A DNA stretch of 64,000 nucleotides from Piscinibacter caeni (GTDB lineage Bacteria; Pseudomonadota; Gammaproteobacteria; Burkholderiales; Burkholderiaceae_C). This document shows, one piece after another, positions 17,491 to 27,045 of the stretch (position 1 is the first letter of the stretch; each line of letters opens with the position of its first letter). Location: positions 1 through 64,000 of the forward strand of contig KZ836111.1 of assembly GCA_003265685.1 (NCBI GenBank), written 5' to 3'. The position numbers were made by a program, and so were the translations under genes. Below the pieces are notes generated by a model. The model made no database searches and was not told the DNA's origin. It saw only the letters and a list, made by a program, of their open reading frames with translations.

Positions 17491-17504
17491 TGTTAGCGCT
17501 AACA
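17491..17504. promoter_or_regulatory. LacI-family operator (perfect 14-bp palindrome)
   Basis: TGTTAGCGCTAACA is fully symmetric with the central CG typical of LacI/GntR-type operators. It lies 12 bp upstream of the chosen dehydratase start codon and 50 bp from the lacI-type start, so one bound repressor could control both. Confidence 0.8.
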
Positions 17505-17516
17505 AGACTCGATGCC

Positions 17517-19268
17517 ATGGGGACTTCCTCCAATCCGCCCAAATCGCTGGCCGAGCTGCGCAGCCGCCGCTGGTTTGCCGATGCCGGCATGCGCGGCTTC
17601 GCGCATCGCCAGCGCATGCAGCAGATGGGCGTGCGCCGGCAGGACGTGATGGAGCGCCCGGTCGTCGCCGTCATCAACACCTGGAGCGATCTCTCGCCCT
17701 GCCATGCGCACCTGCGCGAGCGCGCCGAGAGCGTCAAGCGCGGCGTGCTGCTGGCGGGTGGCTACCCGCTCGAGCTGCCGGCGCTGAGCCTCGGCGAGGT
17801 GATGGTCAAGCCGACCACCATGCTCTACCGCAACTTCCTGGCGATGGAGGTGGAGGAGCTGCTGCGCTCGCTGCCGGTGGACGGCGCGGTGCTGCTGGCC
17901 GGCTGCGACAAGACCACGCCGGGCACGCTGATGGGCGCGATCAGCATGGACATCCCGGTGCTCTTCTGCGCCGCCGGGCCGATGCTGAACGACCGCCGCG
18001 TCGAGGCCGGCCAGACGCGCCGCATCGGCGCGGGCACGCACACCCGGCTGTTCTGGGACGAGAAGCAGGCCGGCCGCATCGGCGATGCGGAGTGGATCGC
18101 GCTCGAGGCCAAGATGACGCGCTCGCCCGGCACCTGCAACACCATGGGCACCGCGAGCACGATGACCTCGATCGTCGAGGCGCTCGGCCTGGCGCTGCCC
18201 GGCAGCACGGCCATCCCGGCGATGGACGCGGCGCACCCGCGCATGGCCACCGACTGCGGCGAGCGCATCGTGCAGATGATCTGGGAGGACCTGACGCCCT
18301 CGCGCCTGCTCACGCGCGGCTCGTTCCTGAACGCCGCGGCGGTGCAGATGGCGCTGGGCGGTTCCACCAACGCCGCGGTGCACCTGATCGCCCTCGCGCG
18401 CCGTGCCGGCGTGGCGCTGACGCTCGACGACCTGGATGCGATGGGCCGCAAGGTGCCGGTGCTCGCCAACCTGTTCCCGAGCGGGGACCGGCTGATGGAG
18501 GACTTCTGGTACGCCGGTGGCCTGCCCGCGCTGATGCAGCGCATCGCCGGCCAGCTCTCGCTCGGCGAGATGACGGTCACCGGCCGCACGCTGGGCGAGA
18601 ACATCGCCGGCGCGAAGGTGCTCGACGACGAGGTGATCCGCCCGCTTGCCCGGCCGGTGAGCGCCGACGGCGCGCTCGCCGTGCTGCGCGGCAACCTGGC
18701 GCCCGAGGGCGCGGTGATGAAGCTGAGCGCGGCCGACCCGAAGTTCTTCCGCCACCGCGGCCGCGCCCTGGTGTTCGATTCGCCCGCCGAGATGAACGCA
18801 CGCTGCGCCGACCCGGCACTCGACGTCGACGAGGACACCGTGCTCGTGCTGCGCCACGCCGGCCCGGTGGGCGCGCCCGGCATGCCCGAGTGGGGCGGCC
18901 TGCCGATCCCGAAGAAGCTGCTTGCCCGCGGCGTGCGCGACATGGTGCGCCTGTCGGATGCGCGCATGAGCGGCACGCACTATGGCAGCTGCATCCTGCA
19001 CGCCAGCCCCGAGGCTGCGGTCGGCGGGCCGCTGGCGCTGCTGCGCAGCGGTGACCTGATCGAGCTCGACGTCGCGGCGCGCCGCCTCGACATGCTGGTC
19101 GACGCGGCCGAGCTGGCGCGCCGCCGCGCCGCCTGGCAGGCCCCGCCGCGCGCCGTGAGCCGCGGCTACACGCGGCTCTACCAGGAGCACGTGACCCAGG
19201 CGCACGAAGGCTGCGACTTCGACTTCCTGCAGGGCAACGCGCCCAGCCCCGAGCCGGCCATCTACTGA
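17517..19268 (+). CDS. IlvD/Edd-family sugar-acid dehydratase
   Basis: A 583-residue dihydroxyacid-dehydratase superfamily enzyme. Three cysteines suited to a [2Fe-2S] cluster are at C62 (SPCHAH), C130 (AGCDKTTPG) and C207 (GTCNTMGTAST), close to the pattern of arabinonate/xylonate dehydratases. These convert aldonic acids to 2-keto-3-deoxy acids. The operon continues with an aldolase of the kind that splits such products, plus a sugar ABC transporter and two oxidoreductases. The start is uncertain: ATG at 17517 leaves the operator upstream, while ATG at 17481 (AGGT nearby) would put it inside the gene. The exact sugar acid (pentonate, fuconate, rhamnonate or similar) is not decided by sequence. 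Confidence 0.85.
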   Translation: MGTSSNPPKSLAELRSRRWFADAGMRGFAHRQRMQQMGVRRQDVMERPVVAVINTWSDLSPCHAHLRERAESVKRGVLLAGGYPLELPALSLGEVMVKPTTMLYRNFLAMEVEELLRSLPVDGAVLLAGCDKTTPGTLMGAISMDIPVLFCAAGPMLNDRRVEAGQTRRIGAGTHTRLFWDEKQAGRIGDAEWIALEAKMTRSPGTCNTMGTASTMTSIVEALGLALPGSTAIPAMDAAHPRMATDCGERIVQMIWEDLTPSRLLTRGSFLNAAAVQMALGGSTNAAVHLIALARRAGVALTLDDLDAMGRKVPVLANLFPSGDRLMEDFWYAGGLPALMQRIAGQLSLGEMTVTGRTLGENIAGAKVLDDEVIRPLARPVSADGALAVLRGNLAPEGAVMKLSAADPKFFRHRGRALVFDSPAEMNARCADPALDVDEDTVLVLRHAGPVGAPGMPEWGGLPIPKKLLARGVRDMVRLSDARMSGTHYGSCILHASPEAAVGGPLALLRSGDLIELDVAARRLDMLVDAAELARRRAAWQAPPRAVSRGYTRLYQEHVTQAHEGCDFDFLQGNAPSPEPAIY

Positions 19269-19269
19269 C

Positions 19270-19347
19270 ATGAAACCCCCAAGCTCACTCCGTTCGCTGC
19301 CCCCCGAGGGGGCGCTCAGTACCTTCGGAACGGCCGGGCGGTGCTGA
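19270..19347 (+). repeat. 78-bp inserted spacer encoding a 25-residue mini-ORF, with GC hairpin
   Basis: This block sits between the dehydratase stop and the aldolase start, with TGACATG at both junctions. It is itself an open frame (MKPPSSLRSLPPEGALS and eight more residues, then TGA), and it holds a hairpin GCCCCC-CGA-GGGGGC at 19299-19313. The sequence resembles an intergenic repeat I recall from related Burkholderiales genomes. Only one copy is seen here, so repeat status is from memory. Confidence 0.45.
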
Positions 19348-19348
19348 C

Positions 19349-20143
19349 ATGAACCCGTTCCGCGACCTGATGAACACCGCCGGCGACCGCGCCCCGCTCG
19401 GCACCTGGCTGATGTCCGGCAGCCCCATCGTCGCCGAGGCGATGGGCCGCGCCGGCTTCGCCTGGGGCGTGGTCGACATGGAGCATGCGCCGCTGGACCT
19501 GCAGACGCTGGTCGGCCTGCTGCAGGCACTTTCGGGCACCGGGCTCGTGCCGGTGACGCGTGTGCCCTGGAACGACACCGTCACGATCAAGCGCGTGCTC
19601 GATGCCGGCGTGCACACGCTGCTGGTGCCCTTCGTGCAGGACGCCGAGGAGGCCGCGCGTGCGGTGGCCGCGACGCGCTACCCGCCCGAGGGCGTGCGCG
19701 GCATGGCGGCGATGAGCCGCGGCTCGCTGTTCGGCACCATCCCCGACTACTACCGTGCCGCCAACCAGCGCATCAGCGTGATCGTGCAGCTCGAGTCGCA
19801 GGCCGCGGTCGACCGGCTCGAGGCCATCGCCGCGGTGCCGGGTGTCGAAGGACTGTTCCTCGGCCCGGCCGACCTCTCCGGCAGCCTCGGCGTGCCGGGC
19901 CAGATGGCGCACCCGCAGGTCAAGGCGGTGATGGCCGACGTGGCCCGGCGCGCGCGCGCCGCGGGCCGCTGGATCGGCACCGTGGGCGGCACCGCGGAGG
20001 CGGTGCAGGAGTACCGCGCGATGGGCTACGACTTCGTCGCCGTGGCCTCGGACCTCGGCATGCTGATGCGCACGGCGTCCGGCCTGGTGCAGAGCCTCAC
20101 GCAGGCCAGCGCACCGGCGATCAAAGAGCAGGGCGGTTACTGA
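19349..20143 (+). CDS. HpcH/HpaI-family aldolase (2-keto-3-deoxy acid type)
   Basis: A 264-residue class II pyruvate aldolase of the HpcH/HpaI/YfaU family. The active-site region is DMEHAPLDLQTLVGLL, with LVPFVQDAEEAARAV, the metal-binding IVQLESQAAVDRLEAI and GLFLGPADLSGSLG. Family members cleave 2-keto-3-deoxy sugar acids to pyruvate and an aldehyde. It directly follows the dehydratase, which would supply such a substrate, and precedes the transporter ATPase gene by 1 bp (TGACATG), so the three are co-translated. Confidence 0.9.
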   Translation: MNPFRDLMNTAGDRAPLGTWLMSGSPIVAEAMGRAGFAWGVVDMEHAPLDLQTLVGLLQALSGTGLVPVTRVPWNDTVTIKRVLDAGVHTLLVPFVQDAEEAARAVAATRYPPEGVRGMAAMSRGSLFGTIPDYYRAANQRISVIVQLESQAAVDRLEAIAAVPGVEGLFLGPADLSGSLGVPGQMAHPQVKAVMADVARRARAAGRWIGTVGGTAEAVQEYRAMGYDFVAVASDLGMLMRTASGLVQSLTQASAPAIKEQGGY

Positions 20144-20144
20144 C

Positions 20145-21215
<1,071 letters not shown>

Positions 21216-21234
21216 CCACACCAAGGAGACACCG

Positions 21235-22503
21235 ATGAAACGCCGTACTTCGATGCTCGCCACGCTGGCCCTCGCGGCCGGCCTCGCCACGACCACGGGC
21301 GCCGCCTTCGCCGACACCAAGCTGCGTGTCTTCTCCGGCGGCTCGGGCCAGCGGCCCGACCTGATGCGCAAGCTGTTCGACGTCTACCAGCAGAAGAACC
21401 CGGGGGTCACGATCGACATCGAGACCGGCGGCGCCACCTCCGAGCTGCAGCGCCAGTACCTCTCGACCGTGCTGAACGCGAAGGACTCGGCGATCGACGT
21501 CTACATGATCGACATCGTCAATCCGGCGCAGTACTTCGGCGCCGGCTGGCTCGAGCCGCTCGATGCCTACATCGGCGCGCCGGGCACGGTGCTCAAGCCC
21601 TACCTGCCGGTCTACTCGGTCAGCAACGTGGTCGACGGCAAGCTCGCCGCGATGCCGGCGTTCGCCGACGCGATGTTCATGTACTACCGGAAAGACCTGC
21701 TCGAGAAGCACAAGATCGCCGAACCCAAGACCTGGGACGAGCTCGCCGCCGCGGCCAGGAAGATCCAGGCCGCCGAGGGCAACCCGAACCTGCAGGGCCT
21801 GTCGATCCAGGGCGCGCCGATCGAGGGCGCGGTCTGCACCTTCCTGCTGCCCTACTGGGGCCAGGGCAAGGACTTCAACGACCCGAGCGGCAAGATGACG
21901 CTGGACAAGCCGGCGGCGGTGAAGGGCCTGAGCCAGTGGCTCTCGATGGTCGACCAGGGCGTGATCAAGAAGAACGTGGCGGAGGTGAAGACGCCGGACA
22001 CCGTCAACGAGTTCAAGGCCGGCCAGGTGATCTTCGCGATCAACTGGGGCTTCGCCTGGGACCGCTTCAAGGACGACAAGGACAGCACCGTCTCCGGCAA
22101 GGTGGGTGTGATGCCGCTGCCCGCGATGGCCGGCGGCAAGAGCGCCACCTGCGTCGGCGGCTGGCAATGGGCCGTCAGCGCGTTCTCGAAGAACAAGGCT
22201 GCGGCAGCCAAGCTGGTGCAGTTCATGTCCTCGCCCGAGGCGAGCAAATTCCTCGCCTCGGAGGGCTCGCTGCTGCCGACCTACCAGAGCGTCTACACCG
22301 ACCCCGAGGTGGTGAAGAGCGTGCCCTGGTTCAAGGACGCCGCCGAGGTGGTGATCGCCGGGCGCAGCCGGCCGCTGTCCAAAGAGTACGGCCAGGTCAG
22401 CGACGTGATCCGCACCACGACGAGCGCGGTGCTGGCGCGCACCAAGACGCCTGCGGAAGGCGTCGACGAGATCGAAGGGCGTCTCAAGCGCGTGATGCGC
22501 TGA
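21235..22503 (+). CDS. Sugar ABC transporter periplasmic substrate-binding protein
   Basis: A 422-residue MalE-type solute-binding protein. It has a signal peptide (MKRRTSMLATLALAAGLATT, cleaved after AFA), the N-terminal fold KLRVFSGGSGQRPDLMRKLF and the family motif DVYMIDIVNPAQYFGAGWLE. It ends with VSAFSKNKAAAAKLVQFMSS. AAGGAGA precedes the ATG. It delivers a sugar to the two permeases encoded immediately downstream. The ligand is not evident, but the operon's dehydratase and aldolase imply a monosaccharide or aldonate. Confidence 0.93.
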   Translation: MKRRTSMLATLALAAGLATTTGAAFADTKLRVFSGGSGQRPDLMRKLFDVYQQKNPGVTIDIETGGATSELQRQYLSTVLNAKDSAIDVYMIDIVNPAQYFGAGWLEPLDAYIGAPGTVLKPYLPVYSVSNVVDGKLAAMPAFADAMFMYYRKDLLEKHKIAEPKTWDELAAAARKIQAAEGNPNLQGLSIQGAPIEGAVCTFLLPYWGQGKDFNDPSGKMTLDKPAAVKGLSQWLSMVDQGVIKKNVAEVKTPDTVNEFKAGQVIFAINWGFAWDRFKDDKDSTVSGKVGVMPLPAMAGGKSATCVGGWQWAVSAFSKNKAAAAKLVQFMSSPEASKFLASEGSLLPTYQSVYTDPEVVKSVPWFKDAAEVVIAGRSRPLSKEYGQVSDVIRTTTSAVLARTKTPAEGVDEIEGRLKRVMR

Positions 22504-22513
22504 GGACACGGCG

Positions 22514-23428
22514 ATGGCGCAACGAAGCTGGCTGGACCGCGCGCGCGACCCCGACGAGCGCACGCTCGGCGTGATGCTGCTCGCGCCGGCCTTCCTGCTG
22601 CTGGCGCTGATCGTGGTCTACCCGATCGGCAAGCTGATCTGGAACAGCTTCTTCGACCTGCGCCTGTCCGGTGGAGGCACGGCGAAGTTCGTCGGCTGGG
22701 AGAACTACGTCCTGGTGCTTCAGGACAAGGACTTCTGGAACGCGACGAAGAACACCGTGCTGATCACGCTGATCACGGTGCCCGGCGCACTGGTGGTGGG
22801 CCTCGGCCTGGCGATGCTGGCCAACCTGCCGTTCAAGCGGCAGTGGCCGGTACGCCTGGCGCTGCTGCTGCCCTGGGCGCTGCCGCTGTCCTTCGCCGGC
22901 CTGATCTTCGCGTGGTTCTTCCACACCGAGTACGGCGTGGTCAACGACCTGCTGCGCCGCTTCGGCCCATCATCGTCAGGAAGCGAGCCGACGATGTGGC
23001 TGCTGCGCCCGAACTGGGCCTTCACGGCGATCTGCATCACCATCGTCTGGAAGACCAGCTCCTTCATGGCGCTGATCCTGCTGGCCGGCCTGCAGATGAT
23101 CCCGAAGTCGCTCTACGAGGCGGCCGAGGTCGACGGCGCGAGCCGCTGGCAGCAGTTCTGGCAGATCACGATCCCGATGCTGATGCCCTCGATCATCGTC
23201 GCGCTGATCTTCCGCACCATCACGGCGCTGCAGACCTTCGACATCCCCTACACGATGACCAAGGGCGGCCCGGGCAACGCCACCGAGACGCTCGCGATGC
23301 TGATCCACAAGACCACGATCGACTACCTCGATGTCGGCTACGGCTCGACGCTGGCGGTGTTCATGTTCCTGCTCTCGCTGGCCGTGACGGCCGTCTACCT
23401 GCGGCGCATCGGCCGCAACGCGGGGTGA
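22514..23428 (+). CDS. Sugar ABC transporter permease (MalF/UgpA type)
   Basis: A 304-residue inner-membrane permease with six predicted helices. Its cytoplasmic EAA loop is YEAAEVDGASRWQQFWQITI. The N-terminus (GVMLLAPAFLLLALIVVYPI) is the first helix. It starts 10 bp after the binding-protein gene and ends 4 bp before its partner permease, so the pair is co-expressed and forms the membrane channel. Confidence 0.94.
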   Translation: MAQRSWLDRARDPDERTLGVMLLAPAFLLLALIVVYPIGKLIWNSFFDLRLSGGGTAKFVGWENYVLVLQDKDFWNATKNTVLITLITVPGALVVGLGLAMLANLPFKRQWPVRLALLLPWALPLSFAGLIFAWFFHTEYGVVNDLLRRFGPSSSGSEPTMWLLRPNWAFTAICITIVWKTSSFMALILLAGLQMIPKSLYEAAEVDGASRWQQFWQITIPMLMPSIIVALIFRTITALQTFDIPYTMTKGGPGNATETLAMLIHKTTIDYLDVGYGSTLAVFMFLLSLAVTAVYLRRIGRNAG

Positions 23429-23432
23429 GGCC

Positions 23433-24275
23433 ATGGTCGACAGGCAGCTTCCGTTTCTCTCGCCGAAGTCGCTGCGGCTGATCGCCGCCGGCATCGTGGT
23501 GCTGAACGGCTTCTTCCCGGCGGTGTGGATCCTGCTCACCTCGCTGAAGACCGAGGCCGAACTCGTCAGCAAGCCCATCACCTACTGGCCGCACCACGCC
23601 ACGCTGCAGAACTACGTGCAGGCCTTCACCGACCAGCCGCTGCTGCGCTACCTCGGCAACAGCGTCTGGGTGGCGCTGATCGCGACGGTGTGCTCGCTGC
23701 TGGTGGCCGCCTGCGCCGCGTATGCGATTGCGCGGCTGAACCTGAAGCGGCGCCAGATGATCCTGACCTGCATCGTCGCCTCGAGCATGTTTCCGCTGGT
23801 CACGCTGCTGGTGCCGATCTTCGAGACCATGCGCGCGCTGAACCTGCTGAACACCTACACCGCGCTGGTGCTGCCCTACGTGGTGCTGAACCTGCCGGTG
23901 TGCACGCTGGTGCTGGTGAGCTTCTTCCAGGCCATCCCGAAGGACCTGGAGAACGCCGCGATGATCGACGGCTGCACGCGCGTCGGCGCGCTGGTGCGCG
24001 TGGTCGTGCCGCTGGCCGCGCCGGGTGTGTTCACGGCCGGCATCCTCGCCTTCGTCAACGCGTGGGACGAGTTCCTGCTCGCGCTGTCGCTCAACGCCAG
24101 CGCCAGCATGCGCACGCTGCCGGTGGGCATCACGCTCTACCAGGGCGAGTTCACGTTCCCGTGGCCGATCATCTCGGCGGCGCTGATCGTCGCGATCGTG
24201 CCGATCGCGGTGCTGATCGCCGCCTTCCAGGAACGCGTCGTCGGCGGGCTGACTCAAGGCGGATTGAAGGGCTGA
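23433..24275 (+). CDS. Sugar ABC transporter permease (MalG/UgpE type)
   Basis: A 280-residue second permease of the CUT1 pair. The EAA-like loop is LENAAMIDGCTRVGALVRVV. Six helices are evident, starting with LIAAGIVVLNGFFPAVWILL. It is the last transporter component and lies 5 bp before the Gfo/Idh gene. Confidence 0.94.
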   Translation: MVDRQLPFLSPKSLRLIAAGIVVLNGFFPAVWILLTSLKTEAELVSKPITYWPHHATLQNYVQAFTDQPLLRYLGNSVWVALIATVCSLLVAACAAYAIARLNLKRRQMILTCIVASSMFPLVTLLVPIFETMRALNLLNTYTALVLPYVVLNLPVCTLVLVSFFQAIPKDLENAAMIDGCTRVGALVRVVVPLAAPGVFTAGILAFVNAWDEFLLALSLNASASMRTLPVGITLYQGEFTFPWPIISAALIVAIVPIAVLIAAFQERVVGGLTQGGLKG

Positions 24276-24280
24276 TTGGA

Positions 24281-25402
24281 GTGAAGCAGAAGATCCGCTA
24301 CGGCATCATCGGCTGCGGCAGCATGGGCCGCGAGCACCTGCTGAACCTGCACGCGATGGGCGGCGCCGAGGTGACCGCGATCGCCGATCCGCACGGCCCG
24401 AGCCGCGAGGCTGCCGCCACGCTGGTGGACGGCTGGCGCCCGCGGCTCTTCGAGCGCCACGAGGACCTGCTGGCCTCCGGCCTGTGCGACGCGATCGTGA
24501 TCGCCTCGCCGAACCACACGCATGCCGCGGTGCTGCGCGATGCGCTCGCCACCGACCTGCCCATCCTGGCGGAGAAGCCGCTCGTCACCACGGTGGCCGA
24601 CGGGCTGGACCTGCTGCAGCGTGCGCAGGGCCGCCAGGCCATCACCTGGGTCGCGCAGGAGTACCGCTACATGCCGCCGGTGGCCGAGATGATCCGCATC
24701 GCGCATGCGGGCGAGATCGGCAGGCTGCACCAGGTCGCCATCCGCGAGCACCGCGAGCCGTTCTACCCGAAGGTGGGCGACTGGAACCGCTTCAGCGCCA
24801 ACACCGGCGGCACGCTGGTCGAGAAGTGCTGCCACTACTTCAACCTGATGGAGCTGATCCTGCGCGAGCGCGCGGTGCGGGTGTTCGCCTCGGGCGGGCA
24901 GCGCGTCAACCACCTCGACGAACGATACGACGGCAAGGTGCCCGACATCCTCGACTCGGCCTACGTGATCGTCGAGTACGCCAGCGGCGCGCGCGCGATG
25001 CTCGATCTGTGCATGTTCGCCGAGAACTCGACCGACAATGAGCATGTGGTGATCGTCGGCGACGAGGGCAAGCTCGAATCGCTGCTGCCGTCGCTGATGC
25101 TGCGCCACGGCCGGCGCGCCGACTGGGGCCGGCGCGAGGTCTGGGGCCAGCCCTCGGGCACCGGCCGCGGCGTCTCGGTGCGGCGCGTGTGGGACACCAA
25201 CATCCGTTACGCCGGCCAGCATTTCGGCGCCTCGTACATCGAGCACCAGAAGTTCGCTCAGGCCGTGCGCGAGGGCGGGCCCGCCGAGATTCCGCTCGAC
25301 GAAGGCCTGCGCGCGGTGGCCGTGGGCCTGGCCGCGCACCGCAGCATCGAGACCGGCGCGCCGGTCGCGATGCGTGACCTGCTGCCGGCGGAGCTGTGCT
25401 GA
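24281..25402 (+). CDS. Gfo/Idh/MocA-family oxidoreductase
   Basis: A 373-residue NAD(P)-dependent sugar dehydrogenase-type protein. The Rossmann motif is YGIIGCGSMGREHL near the N-terminus, followed by AEKPLVTTVADG (the EKP loop with the conserved lysine) and VEKCCHYFNLMELIL in the C-terminal domain. The start is GTG at 24281 with a TTGGAG sequence just upstream. The stop overlaps the next gene's ATG (TGATG). Its reaction is presumably oxidation or reduction of a sugar or inositol-like compound taken up by the operon's transporter. Confidence 0.88.
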   Translation: MKQKIRYGIIGCGSMGREHLLNLHAMGGAEVTAIADPHGPSREAAATLVDGWRPRLFERHEDLLASGLCDAIVIASPNHTHAAVLRDALATDLPILAEKPLVTTVADGLDLLQRAQGRQAITWVAQEYRYMPPVAEMIRIAHAGEIGRLHQVAIREHREPFYPKVGDWNRFSANTGGTLVEKCCHYFNLMELILRERAVRVFASGGQRVNHLDERYDGKVPDILDSAYVIVEYASGARAMLDLCMFAENSTDNEHVVIVGDEGKLESLLPSLMLRHGRRADWGRREVWGQPSGTGRGVSVRRVWDTNIRYAGQHFGASYIEHQKFAQAVREGGPAEIPLDEGLRAVAVGLAAHRSIETGAPVAMRDLLPAELC

Positions 25403-26190
25403 TGGGCCGCGAGTACACGCGCTACGCCTCGCTGCGCGACAAGCTGGTGTTCGTCTCCGGCGGCAGCTCCGGCATCGGCGCCGAGCTGGTGCGCGCCTTC
25501 GCGGCGCAGGGCGCGCGGGTGGCCTTCTGCGGCACCCGGCCCGACGGCGGCCGGGCGCTGATCGACGAGCTGGTCGCCGCCGGCCACCCGGCCCCCTGGT
25601 ACGGCGCCTGCGACGTGCGCGACGTGGCGGCCTACCAGGCGCTGCTGTACTCGCTGATGACCGAGCAGGGCCCGGTGAACGTGCTCGTCAACAACGCCGG
25701 CCGCGACGACCGCCACACGATGGAGGAGGTCACCTCCGAGTTCTGGGACGACCGCCTCGCGCTGAACCTGAAGCACTACTTCTTCGCGATCCAGGCCGTG
25801 GCGCCGCGCATGGCCGAGGCGGGCGGCGGCAGCATCGTCAACATGGGCTCGGTGAGCTGGATGCGCGGCCGGCCCAACCTCGTCGGCTACACCACCGCGA
25901 AGGCCGGCATCCTGGGACTGACGCGCACGCTGGCGCGCGAGCTCGGCGGCCGCAACATCCGCGTCAATGCGCTGGTGCCCGGGGCGATCGTCACCGAGCG
26001 CCAGACCACGCTGCACCGCGACCCGGCCGCGGACCAGGCCTTCCTCGACGCGCAGTGCCTGAAGCTCCGGCTCGACCCGGGCCACGTGGCGCGCGCGACG
26101 CTGTTCCTCGCCAGCGACGACGCCGACGGCATGACCGGCCAGCATGTGCTGGTGGACGCGGGCATCGCGCAGCAGTCGGTCATCGTCTGA
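25402..26190 (+). CDS. SDR-family oxidoreductase, probable sugar 1-dehydrogenase
   Basis: A 262-residue short-chain dehydrogenase. It has the GGSSGIG cofactor motif, VLVNNAGRDDRH, and a catalytic Ser (NMGSVSW) with YTTAKAG as the Tyr-Lys motif. Its C-terminus (GQHVLVDAGIAQQ) resembles SDRs described as galactose, arabinose or glucose 1-dehydrogenases. It is translationally coupled to the Gfo/Idh gene and ends the operon; oxidation of the aldose to the lactone would feed the dehydratase at the front. It is convergent with dppC, with a 6-bp gap and no room for a separate terminator. Confidence 0.88.
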   Translation: MGREYTRYASLRDKLVFVSGGSSGIGAELVRAFAAQGARVAFCGTRPDGGRALIDELVAAGHPAPWYGACDVRDVAAYQALLYSLMTEQGPVNVLVNNAGRDDRHTMEEVTSEFWDDRLALNLKHYFFAIQAVAPRMAEAGGGSIVNMGSVSWMRGRPNLVGYTTAKAGILGLTRTLARELGGRNIRVNALVPGAIVTERQTTLHRDPAADQAFLDAQCLKLRLDPGHVARATLFLASDDADGMTGQHVLVDAGIAQQSVIV

Positions 26191-26196
26191 GCCGGC

Positions 26197-27042
26197 TCAG
26201 GCGGTGTCGCCCCGGCGCGGATCGAGCGCATCGGCGAGCGCGTCGCCGACCACGTTGACGCACAGCACCGTCAGCAGGATCGCCAAGCCCGGCCAGGCGA
26301 TCACCCAGTAGGCGCGGCCGATGAAGTCGCGTGCGCCGGCCAGCATCGTGCCCCACTCGGGGGTCGGCGGCTGCGCGCCCAGGCCGAGGAAACCCAGGCC
26401 GGTGACGGTGAGCAGCGCGCCGGAGAAATCCAGCGTCGCGTTGACGATCAGCGGGCCCAGGCAGTTGGGCAGCACATGGCGGAACATCAGGCGCAGCGGG
26501 CCGGCGCCGACTGCGCGTGCCGCGGTGGCATAGGGCTTGACCAGTTCGCCGAGCGCCGCGGCGCGCGCCAGCCGAAAGTAGCCGGGCAGCGACGAGAGCG
26601 CCACCGCGAGCACGCTGTTCAGCAGCCCGGGGCCGAGCACCGCCACGACCGCGATCGCGAGCAGCACGCCGGGCAGCGCCAGCAGCACGTCGGCCACGCG
26701 CAGCACCAGCGCGCCGAAGCGGCGCGGGTACTGCGCCGCGAGCAGGCCCAGCGCGACGCCCGGCAGCAGCGCGGTCAGCACGGCGCCGAGCGCGATGCCG
26801 AGCGTCAGGCGCGCGCCGTGCAACAGGCGCGACCAGAGGTCGCGGCCGAGCTCGTCGGTGCCCAGCGGGTGGCGCCCGCCGAGGCCGTCGGGCGCCTGCA
26901 GCAGGGCGTCGCGGAACTGCTCGGCCGGCGCGTCGCGCACGAGCAGGTCGGCGCCCAGCGCGGCCAGCGCGATCAGCAGCAGAAGTGCCAGCGCGAGCCG
27001 CGTGCCGCGGCGCTGCAGGAATCGTTGCCCGGTGGACGGCAT
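26197..27042 (-). CDS. Dipeptide/oligopeptide-type ABC transporter permease (DppC-like)
   Basis: A 281-residue BPD_transp_1 permease. It has an N-terminal helix (LALALLLLIALAALGADLLV), HPLGTDELGRDLWSRLLHGA (the DppC signature) and an EAA-type loop AAARAVGAGPLRLMFRHVLP. It closes a four-gene minus-strand operon with DppB and two DppA-like proteins. Specificity for peptides is inferred from family only. Confidence 0.92.
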   Translation of the reverse strand: MPSTGQRFLQRRGTRLALALLLLIALAALGADLLVRDAPAEQFRDALLQAPDGLGGRHPLGTDELGRDLWSRLLHGARLTLGIALGAVLTALLPGVALGLLAAQYPRRFGALVLRVADVLLALPGVLLAIAVVAVLGPGLLNSVLAVALSSLPGYFRLARAAALGELVKPYATAARAVGAGPLRLMFRHVLPNCLGPLIVNATLDFSGALLTVTGLGFLGLGAQPPTPEWGTMLAGARDFIGRAYWVIAWPGLAILLTVLCVNVVGDALADALDPRRGDTA

Positions 27043-27045
27043 GAT

